Assembly: GCA_050185515.1 (NCBI GenBank)
Contig: JBFWZG010000152.1
Span: 1-7,882, forward strand
Source: JAQSWP01 sp050185515
GTDB lineage: Bacteria > Pseudomonadota > Alphaproteobacteria > Reyranellales > JAQSWP01
Direction: 5' to 3'
Length of the DNA: 7,882 nucleotides
Under the pieces are notes generated by a model. That model ran no database searches and had not been told where the DNA came from. It saw only the letters and a list, made by a program, of their open reading frames with translations. Each line of letters opens with the position of its first letter. Position 1 is the first letter of the stretch. The position numbers and the translations under genes are program-made. Below, piece after piece: positions 1 through 5,753 of the stretch.

Positions 1-564
1 GCGCAGGCCGAGGCGGTCGAGCCGGCCGCGCTCTCGCCGCTGCAGCCCGACGGCTCGGCGCGGTTCCGGCGCGGGCTGATCCTGCATCGCCTGCTGCAAT
101 TGCTGCCCGATCTGCCGGCCGAGAAGCGCCGCCAGGCCGGTGCGCGCCATCTGGCGCAACCCGCATTGATGCTCGATGCGCAAACCCAGGAAGCGTGGCT
201 CGCCGAGCTGATGGCCGTGCTGGAAGCGCCGGCTCATGCTGAAGTGTTCGGCCCGCAATCGCGCGCCGAAGTGCCGCTGACCGGAATCGTTACCGGCCGC
301 GCCGGGCCCTATGTCGTCAGCGGCCAGGTTGACCGGCTGCTGGTGACGCCGGAGCGCATCGCGGTGATCGACTACAAGACCAACCGCCCTCCGCCGCAGC
401 GCGTCGAGGATGTGGCGCCGCTCTACCTGCGCCAGATGGCGGCCTACCGCGCCCTGCTGCGCCAGATCTGGCCCGACCGGCCGGTCGAGTGCCTGCTGCT
501 ATGGACCGACGGGGCCCGGCTGATGGCCCTGCCCGATGCCCTGCTTGAACCGCATAAGCCATAG
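1..564 (+). CDS. addA: AddA, ATP-dependent helicase/nuclease subunit A, C-terminal part (5' end outside window)
   Basis: The frame is open from base 1 and ends at TAG (562-564), giving 187 residues of a protein that starts left of the window. AddA is the helicase-nuclease subunit of AddAB, which resects double-strand breaks for RecA-dependent repair and is the RecBCD equivalent in alphaproteobacteria. What is visible is the RecB-type nuclease domain. It shows the GLILHRLL segment (His29 of the fragment), SRAEVPL (Glu90), SGQVDRL (Asp111), the catalytic IDYKT core (Asp124, Lys126), and the YLRQMAAY motif (Gln145). It then ends with CLLLWTDG and a short acidic/proline tail, as AddA proteins usually do. 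The nuclease residues are all present, so the domain looks intact. trxA follows 115 bp downstream on the same strand, the usual neighbour. The helicase motifs cannot be seen here. Confidence 0.93.
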   Translation, partial: AQAEAVEPAALSPLQPDGSARFRRGLILHRLLQLLPDLPAEKRRQAGARHLAQPALMLDAQTQEAWLAELMAVLEAPAHAEVFGPQSRAEVPLTGIVTGRAGPYVVSGQVDRLLVTPERIAVIDYKTNRPPPQRVEDVAPLYLRQMAAYRALLRQIWPDRPVECLLLWTDGARLMALPDALLEPHKP

Positions 565-598
565 AATTCAAGGGGTTCGCTGGTCACCGCCACGTGCC

Positions 599-627
599 TT
601 GACGCTCCCGGCCCCACTCCCTAGCTT
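599..627 (+). promoter_or_regulatory. Candidate sigma-70-type promoter for trxA
   Basis: TTGACG (599-604) is separated by 17 bases from TAGCTT (622-627), about 52 bases before the trxA start. The -35 matches consensus at five of six positions and the -10 is moderate. It lies in the 115-bp addA-trxA gap, so trxA may be transcribed apart from addA. This is a match by eye only, without supporting transcript data. The rest of the gap shows no gene or hairpin terminator. Confidence 0.4.
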
Positions 628-679
628 TACGGCTCGTTTCGACCCTTCCCCGCTTGGCCCGCCCGGCCCAGGAGTACCC

Positions 680-1000
680 ATGGCTACCGAAAAGACCACC
701 GATCAGAGCTTCGATCAGGACGTGCTGAAGGCCAGCGGCCCGGTGCTCGTCGATTTCTGGGCCGAATGGTGTGGGCCGTGCAAGATGATCGGCCCCGTCC
801 TGGAGGACGTCTCGACAGAGATGGCCGGCAAGCTCAAGGTGGTGAAGATCAACATCGACGAAAACCCGATGACGCCGTCGAAGTTCGGCATCCGCTCGAT
901 CCCGACCCTGATCATGTTCAAGGACGGCAAGCCCGCGGCGCAGAAGATCGGCGCCGAACCCAAGGCGCGGCTGGTGCAGTGGATCCAGTCGGTGATGTAG
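680..1000 (+). CDS. trxA: Thioredoxin 1 (TrxA)
   Basis: This 106-residue cytosolic thioredoxin, of normal family length, reduces protein disulfides using a CGPC redox pair that thioredoxin reductase recharges. The active site WCGPC lies at residues 30-34 after VDFWAEW, and the cis-proline motif SIPT is at 73-76 (Pro75). The strand KVVKINIDENP and the glycine-containing end FKDGKPAAQKIGAEPK are also typical. The ATG at 680 is chosen because AGGAG (670-674) sits five bases upstream. An in-frame ATG at 536 would add a 48-residue extension that runs back into addA and has no thioredoxin character, so it was rejected. The gene ends 23 bp before a strong hairpin terminator. Its place beside addA is the common alphaproteobacterial order. 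There is no signal peptide. Confidence 0.97.
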   Translation: MATEKTTDQSFDQDVLKASGPVLVDFWAEWCGPCKMIGPVLEDVSTEMAGKLKVVKINIDENPMTPSKFGIRSIPTLIMFKDGKPAAQKIGAEPKARLVQWIQSVM

Positions 1001-1023
1001 TCGCCGGTTTTCGTCAGTAAGTG

Positions 1024-1049
1024 AAAAGGCCCGCTTCGGCGGGCCTTTT
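1024..1049. terminator. Bidirectional intrinsic terminator between trxA and the amidase gene
   Basis: A perfect 11-bp stem (AAAAGGCCCGC, 1024-1034, with GCGGGCCTTTT, 1039-1049) closes on a TTCG tetraloop (1035-1038). The arms end in A4 and T4, so either strand yields a GC-rich hairpin followed by a U run. It lies 23 bp after the trxA stop and 25 bp beyond the amidase stop, which fits one shared terminator for two convergent units. Confidence 0.93.
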
Positions 1050-1074
1050 GCGTTGTCGCGGCCTCGATCAGGAA

Positions 1075-2523
1075 TCAATACCCGCTGGGCGGCACGAAGC
1101 CCTGGTATTCCTTCTCCAGCATGGCGGCGAAGGTGATGCTCTTGCGGTCGCCCATGGCCGGCGCGACGATCTGCACGCCGATCGGCAACCCTTCCCGGCT
1201 GAAGCCGATCGGCGCCACGGTCGAGGGCAGGAAGGCGACGCCGGGATAGCCGGCCCAGAACAGCTGGTCGGTGGTCGGCACCTTGCGGCCGTCGACCATG
1301 ATGGTGCGCTCGTGACGCTCGCCGACATGGTCGTGCGGGAAGGCGGCCGAGGCGGCGGCCGGCATCAGCAGGAAATCGTATTCCTCGAAGAACGCCGCCC
1401 ATTTCAGCCGCATCTTCATGCGCTTCTCGTTGAGCGCCAGCCAGTCGCGATGGCCCAGCACGTTGGCCCGCGTCATCTGCGCGTAGTACGACTTGTCGGT
1501 CGGCTTCAGCGCTGCGGCGATCTCCTTGTTCTTCGCATACTGCTCGTTGGTCTGCCGGCCCGACGTCGCCGCCCGCAGCAGGCCGATATAGACGTCCATC
1601 GCCTCGTCGGTGTCGATATCGGGCTTGGCGCCTTGCACCACCTTGACCTTCTTCTTGCCGAGGAAATCGGCCAGCGCCTGCAGTCGGCCCTGGACCTGCG
1701 CGTCCACCGCCGAGTTGCGGTCCTCCAGCATGACGCCGACCTTGAACTGGCGGAATTCCGTCTTGGCCGGCTTCGGCAGGTCGAGCTTCCAGCCGGCGCC
1801 GTCGATGGCGTCGGGCCCGGCCATGGCCGAAAGCGCAACGTCGAGATCGCCGGCCGAGCGCGCCAGCGGGCCGATCACCGAGATGTCGCCCGGCGCCACC
1901 CTGCCCGGCAGCGCGTGGCCGCGCGGGGCGCAGATGCCCCAGGTCGGCTTGTGGCCGAACACGCCGCAGTAATGGGCGGGATTGCGGATCGAGGCGCCGA
2001 TGTCGGAGCCGGCCTCGATGCCGGTCAGCCCGGCCGCCAGCGCCGCCGCCGAGCCGCCCGAGGAGCCGCCGGGCGAGCGCGTCACGTCCCAGGGATTGCT
2101 GGTCGTGCCGTAGATCGCGTTGTAGCTCTGCCAGTCGGCCAGCATCAGGGGCACGTTGGTCTTGCCGAACAGCACGACGCCAGCCGCCTTCAACCGCTTC
2201 ACCGGCAGCGAATCCTCGGCCGCGATATTGTCCTTGATGGCGGGATCGCCCCAGGTGGTCGGCGAACCGGCGACGTCGTAGCTCTCCTTGATGGTCATCG
2301 GCACGCCATGCAGCGGCGGCAGCTTGCCGCCCTTCTTGACGGCGCGATCGGCGGCCTTCGCCTGCTTGCGCGCGCCGTCGCGGTCCATCCAGATGACGGC
2401 GTTCAGCTTCGGGTTGAAGCGCTCGATGCGGTCGAGATAGTGGTCGAGCAGCTCGAGGCTGGAAACCTTGCCGCGACGGATCAGGCCCGCCAGCTCGCAC
2501 GCCGATTTGAAAGCGATATCCAT
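1075..2523 (-). CDS. Amidase-signature family hydrolase, substrate unknown
   Basis: This is a 482-residue enzyme of the amidase signature (AS) family, normal in length, which hydrolyses amide bonds through a Ser-cisSer-Lys triad. The likely triad is Lys79 (in VPMTIKES), the cis-serine of PGGSSGGS (Ser154 or Ser155) and the nucleophile Ser178 in GSDIGASIRNP. The usual text at this point is GGS; here the residue before the nucleophile is Ala177. The following segment HYCGVFGHKPTWG is typical of the family. No signal peptide is seen, so a cytoplasmic enzyme is likely. It does not look like GatA: it has no gatB or gatC neighbour. ATG 2523 has GGGGGA four bases upstream. It lies 57 bp after folC on the same strand and is probably co-transcribed, ending at the shared terminator. 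Base composition is like the host. The substrate cannot be read from sequence. Confidence 0.9.
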   Translation of the reverse strand: MDIAFKSACELAGLIRRGKVSSLELLDHYLDRIERFNPKLNAVIWMDRDGARKQAKAADRAVKKGGKLPPLHGVPMTIKESYDVAGSPTTWGDPAIKDNIAAEDSLPVKRLKAAGVVLFGKTNVPLMLADWQSYNAIYGTTSNPWDVTRSPGGSSGGSAAALAAGLTGIEAGSDIGASIRNPAHYCGVFGHKPTWGICAPRGHALPGRVAPGDISVIGPLARSAGDLDVALSAMAGPDAIDGAGWKLDLPKPAKTEFRQFKVGVMLEDRNSAVDAQVQGRLQALADFLGKKKVKVVQGAKPDIDTDEAMDVYIGLLRAATSGRQTNEQYAKNKEIAAALKPTDKSYYAQMTRANVLGHRDWLALNEKRMKMRLKWAAFFEEYDFLLMPAAASAAFPHDHVGERHERTIMVDGRKVPTTDQLFWAGYPGVAFLPSTVAPIGFSREGLPIGVQIVAPAMGDRKSITFAAMLEKEYQGFVPPSGY

Positions 2524-2549
2524 GCTGTCCCCCGATGCGATGACGGGGA
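2524..2549 (-). promoter_or_regulatory. Hairpin overlapping the amidase ribosome-binding site
   Basis: In the minus-strand transcript, CCCCG (2548-2544) can pair with CGGGG (2534-2530) across a nine-base loop. With a U-G and a U-A pair below, the stem grows to about seven pairs. The 3' arm contains the GGGGGA Shine-Dalgarno of the amidase, so the hairpin could lower its translation. There is no U run, so it is not a terminator. Function is inferred. Confidence 0.3.
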
Positions 2550-2580
2550 AAGATAGCAGATGATCGCGCCTTGTCGCGCG

Positions 2581-3885
2581 TCAGCCATTGCGCGCCAGCA
2601 CGGTACCCGCAAGATAGAGCGAACCGCAGATCAGCACCCGCAACGGCCCGTCGGCCGACGCGATCGCCGCCGCCAGCGCGGCCTCGAGCGACGGGGCGGG
2701 CCGGCAGGCAATGCCGACGCTGCGGGCGCGCTCGGCCGCCTCCTCGGCGCTGTAGGCGAGATGGCCTTCGATGGTCAGCGCATGCGCGGCCCGCGCCAGG
2801 CCGGAGAGCGGCCGCAGAAAACCCTGCGCGTCCTTGCTGGTCAGCATGCCGAAGATCAAGTGGAGCGGCTTGTCGTCCTGCGCCGCCCAGCGCCGCGCCA
2901 TGCCGGCCAGGGCTATGCCGCAATCCTCGTTGTGCCCGCCATCGAGCCACAGCTCGTCGCCCGGCCGCAACAGGTCGACCAGCGGCCCGCGCTGAAGCCG
3001 TTGCAGGCGCGCCGGCCATTCGACCGTCTCGAGGCCCTGCGCGATGGCGGTGTCCGGCACGGCGAACTGCGGCAGCCGGTCGAGCACGGCGACGGCGGTG
3101 GCGGCATTGTCGACCTGATGCGCGCCGGCCAGGGCGGGCAGCGGCAATGCCAGCCGCCTTCCGTCGCGGGCGAACACGAAGCCGTCGGCCTGCGGCGTCA
3201 CCTGCCAGTCGACGCCCATGCGAAACAGCGGCGCGCCGCGCCGCTCGGCCTCGGCCGCGATCACCGCCGCCGCGTCGGGTCGCTGGCGGCCGACGATCAC
3301 CGGCGCGCCGGGCTTGATGATGCCGGCCTTGTTGACGGCGATCTGCGCCAGCGTGTCGCCGAGGAACTGCGTGTGGTCGATGCCGATCGGCGTGATGGCG
3401 ACGGCGGCCGGCGCATCGACGACGTTGGTGGCGTCGTAGATGCCGCCCAGCCCGACTTCCAGCAGCAGCACGTCGGCCTTGCGGCGCGAGAAGGCGAGGA
3501 AGGCCGCCGCGGTGGTGATCTCGAAATAGGTGATGGACCGGCCGGCATTGACCCGTTCGCATTCCTCAAGCGTCGCCACCAGCTCTTCCTCGGAGATCAG
3601 CGCGCCGGCAAGGCGGATGCGTTCGTGGAAGCGCACCAGATGCGGCGAGATGTAGACGTGGCAGGAATGGCCCGCCGCTTCGAGCATTGCGCGCAGATAG
3701 GCGATCAGCGAGCCCTTGCCGTTGGTGCCGGCGACGTGGATGACCGGCGGCAGCCGGCGTTCGGGATGGCCGAGATCGGCCAGCAGGCGCTGCAGGCGTT
3801 CGAGCGACAGGTCGATGACGCGCGGATGCAGGCCCAGCAGGCGCTCGAGCAGCTGCTCGCTCGACACTGTCGCGGCGCCGTCCAT
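2581..3885 (-). CDS. folC: Bifunctional folylpolyglutamate synthase / dihydrofolate synthase (FolC)
   Basis: This 434-residue cytosolic Mur-ligase-type enzyme uses ATP to join glutamate to dihydropteroate and to extend folate polyglutamates. In order it shows the P-loop HVAGTNGKGS (50-59), the folate-contact region SPHLVRFHERI (80-90), EVGLGGIYDATN (143-154), GIDHTQFLGDT (169-178), the NKAGIIKPG segment whose Lys186 is the expected carbamylated lysine, LAGAHQVDNAATA (252-264), the C-domain motif DGGHN (315-319) and CGSLYLAG (420-427). In many relatives the residue before that lysine is Glu; here it is Asn. The ATG lies 16 bp after the accD stop with no clear Shine-Dalgarno, so translation may be coupled to accD. 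A GTG at codon 7 is a possible alternative start. FolC next to AccD is the expected order. Confidence 0.95.
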   Translation of the reverse strand: MDGAATVSSEQLLERLLGLHPRVIDLSLERLQRLLADLGHPERRLPPVIHVAGTNGKGSLIAYLRAMLEAAGHSCHVYISPHLVRFHERIRLAGALISEEELVATLEECERVNAGRSITYFEITTAAAFLAFSRRKADVLLLEVGLGGIYDATNVVDAPAAVAITPIGIDHTQFLGDTLAQIAVNKAGIIKPGAPVIVGRQRPDAAAVIAAEAERRGAPLFRMGVDWQVTPQADGFVFARDGRRLALPLPALAGAHQVDNAATAVAVLDRLPQFAVPDTAIAQGLETVEWPARLQRLQRGPLVDLLRPGDELWLDGGHNEDCGIALAGMARRWAAQDDKPLHLIFGMLTSKDAQGFLRPLSGLARAAHALTIEGHLAYSAEEAAERARSVGIACRPAPSLEAALAAAIASADGPLRVLICGSLYLAGTVLARNG

Positions 3886-3901
3886 GCGGTCGGGTCGGAA
3901 G

Positions 3902-4843
3902 CTACTTCACCCGCATCGCGCCGGACAGGCGCTGCACGCCGCCGGCATTGGCGTTGGCGGCGACCGCCGGCAGGTTCGGCGTCGGCCGTCCCTCGCCCAA
4001 AAGCGACAGCACGCGCACCAGCGTCTCGCGCAACTGGCGGCGATGCACCACCATGTCGATGATGCCGTGGTCGAGCAGGTATTCGGCGCGCTGGAAACCG
4101 TCGGGCAGTTCCTCGCGGATCGTGTCCTGGATGACTCTCTGGCCGGCAAAGCCGATCACCGCGCCGGGCTCCGCCATGGCGATGTCGCCCAGCATGGCGA
4201 AGGAGGCGGTGACGCCTCCAGTCGTGGGATCGGTCAGCACCACGATATAGGGCAGGCCGGCTTCCTTGACCTCCTGCACCGCCACGGTGGTGCGCGGCAT
4301 CTGCATCAGGCTGAGAATGCCCTCCTGCATGCGCGCGCCGCCCGAGGCCGGGAACACGATCAGCGGGCAGCGCTTCTCGACTGCCAGGCGGGCGGCCATG
4401 ACGATGCCCTCGCCGACGGCGATGCCCATCGAGCCGCCCATGAAGTTGAAGTCGAACACCGCGGCGACGGCCGACTTGCCGCCGAGCTTGCCGGAGGCGA
4501 CCCACAGCGCGTCGCTTTCGCCGTGCCTGGCCTGCGCCTCCTTCAGCTTGTCGACGTAGCGCTTGCGGTCTTTGAACTTCAGCGGATCGATCACCGCCTT
4601 GCTCAGGGCATGCTTCTCGAACTCGCCGTCGTCGAACAGCAGCTCCAGCCGCGTCTGCGGCCCGATCCGTAGGTGATGATTGCAGAAGGAGCAGACCTGC
4701 AGGTTGGTCTCCAGGTCGCGATGGAACAGCATCTGCTCGCAATTGGGACACTTGATCCACAGATTGTCCGGCGCCGCCGGCTTCTTCTCGCCGCCGACCA
4801 GCGCCTTGATCTTGGGACGGACGAAATTGGTGAGCCAATTCAT
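3902..4843 (-). CDS. accD: Acetyl-CoA carboxylase carboxyltransferase subunit beta (AccD)
   Basis: This 313-residue protein, of usual length, is the beta half of the carboxyltransferase that, with AccA, moves the carboxyl group from biotin on AccB to acetyl-CoA, giving malonyl-CoA for fatty acid synthesis. The N-terminal zinc ribbon is complete: C32-x2-C35 and C51-x2-C54. The crotonase-type core follows with FMGGSMGIAVGEG (134-146), SGGARMQEG (167-175), DPTTGGVTASFAMLGD (205-220) and EPGAVIGFAG (225-234). ATG 4843 is preceded by AAGG (4854-4851) at seven bases. The C-terminal tail, rich in Asn, Ala and Pro, is the variable part of the family. folC starts 16 bp downstream, so the two are probably one transcript. 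A candidate own promoter lies upstream, which would free accD from the module that separates it from trpA. Confidence 0.97.
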   Translation of the reverse strand: MNWLTNFVRPKIKALVGGEKKPAAPDNLWIKCPNCEQMLFHRDLETNLQVCSFCNHHLRIGPQTRLELLFDDGEFEKHALSKAVIDPLKFKDRKRYVDKLKEAQARHGESDALWVASGKLGGKSAVAAVFDFNFMGGSMGIAVGEGIVMAARLAVEKRCPLIVFPASGGARMQEGILSLMQMPRTTVAVQEVKEAGLPYIVVLTDPTTGGVTASFAMLGDIAMAEPGAVIGFAGQRVIQDTIREELPDGFQRAEYLLDHGIIDMVVHRRQLRETLVRVLSLLGEGRPTPNLPAVAANANAGGVQRLSGAMRVK

Positions 4844-4888
4844 GGGATTACCTTGCCGCCTGCGTTGCCTGCGCGATGCTGTTTGTGC

Positions 4889-4917
4889 CTTCTACCCCCG
4901 GACGGCGGCGACGGCAA
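4889..4917 (-). promoter_or_regulatory. Candidate promoter for accD-folC
   Basis: On the minus strand TTGCCG (4917-4912) is 17 bases from TAGAAG (4894-4889), each four of six to sigma-70 consensus. It lies in the 83-bp gap between the kinase gene stop and accD. No terminator is visible in that gap, so read-through from upstream is also possible. The call is weak and made by eye. Confidence 0.28.
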
Positions 4918-4926
4918 GGCGTAGGA

Positions 4927-5541
4927 CTATTCAATATGGCTGGCATCTTGGATAGCAATCCCGAGCTCCGCCCAGCCGAATTCATCGTGCACTTTGACCG
5001 TGCCGTCTTGTTTGGAAGCAACCAACTGCGGCTGTTCCAATTCGGCATTGTAAACCAACGCCTCGTGAGAAAGTCCGAAGAAACGATCGAAGTTGACGAT
5101 GCTCCTTCGATGTCGCCTCGTTATGACGTCAATTGGAATTGAATGTCCGCCCTTCATGACCCGTTGCTTGACGCGAAAATCGCAGAGATCAACCGAGGCA
5201 ATGAACAAATACACGAAAATAAAAGTATATCCGGTCGACTTAGCCTCCCTGGCAAAACGAAACAGCTCGTTTGACGAAAGGGTTGTCTCGATGACCAGCG
5301 ACTGACGAGCGGCGAGTGCTGCCAGTCGCAAAGATATCGCCTTCTTGCCGGCTGCAAAGGCAACGGATGCGGGATCGTTTGAACTCAGGTGCCGCGCGAT
5401 CTCATCGGCGTCGATCTTCACGTCGAACTGCGCCACGTCTCTCAACGCGGACTTGGCGAAAGTCGACTTGCCAGATCCGTTAGGACCGGCGAGAAGAACG
5501 AGATTTGGCAATCTTATCGCCGCGGTTGGCCTTCGTTCCAA
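4927..5541 (-). CDS. Zeta-toxin-like P-loop kinase (COG4185-type)
   Basis: This 204-residue P-loop protein resembles the short zeta/PezT-like kinases, whose characterised members phosphorylate UDP-sugars such as UDP-N-acetylglucosamine and poison cell-wall synthesis. Visible motifs are Walker A GPNGSGKST (19-27), DADEIA (44-49) at the expected catalytic acidic position, ETTLSS (85-90), the long-spaced RVKQRVMKGGHSIP (123-136), and RRHRRSIVNF (142-151), which supplies the phosphate-contacting arginines. All key positions look intact. The start chosen is TTG 5541, because AAAGG (5552-5548) lies six bases upstream; an internal TTG at 5511 has a weaker site. The start lies inside the preceding small gene, in another frame (62-nt overlap). 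The region is much poorer in GC than its flanks: 55 of 120 bases at 5161-5280 against 86 of 120 at 6301-6420. That suggests acquisition. Toxicity, substrate and antitoxin pairing are inferred from the family. Confidence 0.8.
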   Translation of the reverse strand: MERRPTAAIRLPNLVLLAGPNGSGKSTFAKSALRDVAQFDVKIDADEIARHLSSNDPASVAFAAGKKAISLRLAALAARQSLVIETTLSSNELFRFAREAKSTGYTFIFVYLFIASVDLCDFRVKQRVMKGGHSIPIDVITRRHRRSIVNFDRFFGLSHEALVYNAELEQPQLVASKQDGTVKVHDEFGWAELGIAIQDASHIE

Positions 5542-5707
5542 CTACGACCTTTCGGCCATCCGCATAGTTGGCGTAAATCCGGCCTTTCTCAGCCGTGAAA
5601 AACGGAACATTCAGCTTAAGCGAATCGGCATTTTCGGCGCTAACCGAGTCCCGATAAGCTTTGGTGACTTGAGCTTCCTTGCCCAATCTGCTCTCCGTTC
5701 TGGCCAT
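5480..5707 (-). CDS. Small basic protein of unknown family, putative partner (antitoxin?) of the zeta-like kinase
   Basis: This small gene encodes 75 residues from ATG 5707, or 68 from TTG 5686. I do not recognise the family. The middle carries SLKLNVPFF and GRIYANYADGRKVVVGT, and the C-terminal tail is strongly basic, ending KSRSSRRS. No transmembrane segment or signal peptide is evident. ATG 5707 has no Shine-Dalgarno and lies only three bases after a TATAAT box, so a normal transcript would begin at or inside it. TTG 5686 has GGAGAG (5696-5691) four bases upstream and is the better-supported start. A longer frame from 5791 would run into trpA and was not accepted. The stop TAA (5482-5480) lies within the kinase gene. 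Position upstream, small size and overlap fit an antitoxin, as in epsilon-zeta and PezAT, but no sequence motif proves it. Confidence 0.65.
   Translation of the reverse strand: MARTESRLGKEAQVTKAYRDSVSAENADSLKLNVPFFTAEKGRIYANYADGRKVVVGTKANRGDKIAKSRSSRRS
5542..5552 (-). promoter_or_regulatory. Ribosome-binding site that sets the TTG start of the zeta-like kinase
   Basis: AAAGG (5552-5548) followed by six bases leads to TTG 5541. It lies inside the coding region of the small upstream gene, so the two products are likely translated in a linked way. Confidence 0.5.
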
Positions 5708-5710
5708 GCG

Positions 5711-5741
5711 ATTATATGGGCATAACGAGATCAAAGGTAAA
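5711..5741 (-). promoter_or_regulatory. Promoter of the small protein / zeta-like kinase module
   Basis: A perfect TATAAT (5716-5711) lies in the 43-bp gap after trpA. Weak -35 candidates are TTTACC (5741-5736, spacer 19) or TTACCT (5740-5735, spacer 18). The predicted start of transcription is near 5704, inside the nominal ATG of the small gene. One TGATCTCG repeat lies in the spacer between the two promoter elements. Confidence 0.5.
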
Positions 5742-5753
5742 GAACCGAGATCA
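5726..5753 (-). repeat. Pair of 8-bp direct repeats TGATCTCG flanking the module's -35 region (candidate operator)
   Basis: TGATCTCG occurs at 5753-5746 and again at 5733-5726 on the minus strand, 20 bp apart, about two helical turns. The first copy starts with the TGA stop of trpA, and the second lies between the -35 and -10. Such spacing suits a dimeric DNA-binding protein on one face of the helix. A chance repeat or an insertion scar is also possible. Confidence 0.4.

Noticed and set aside
584..3562. Very long arginine/alanine-rich open frame on the minus strand across the trxA-amidase-folC region, and similar long frames on the plus strand (1021-2556, 2560-4062)
   Set aside because: They are frame shadows in high-GC DNA: low complexity, no motifs, and they overlap genes with clear family motifs in the correct frame.
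3705..4838. 377-residue minus-strand frame overlapping accD and the start of folC
   Set aside because: It is the shifted frame of accD/folC; the alternative frames contain the zinc ribbon, carboxyltransferase and Mur-ligase motifs.
4851..4919. Inverted repeat CCTTGCCG (4851-4858) / CGGCAAGG (4912-4919) in the accD leader, touching both the accD ribosome-binding site and the -35 candidate
   Set aside because: Only eight bases with a 53-base loop in GC-rich sequence; it could be chance and no further pairing supports it.
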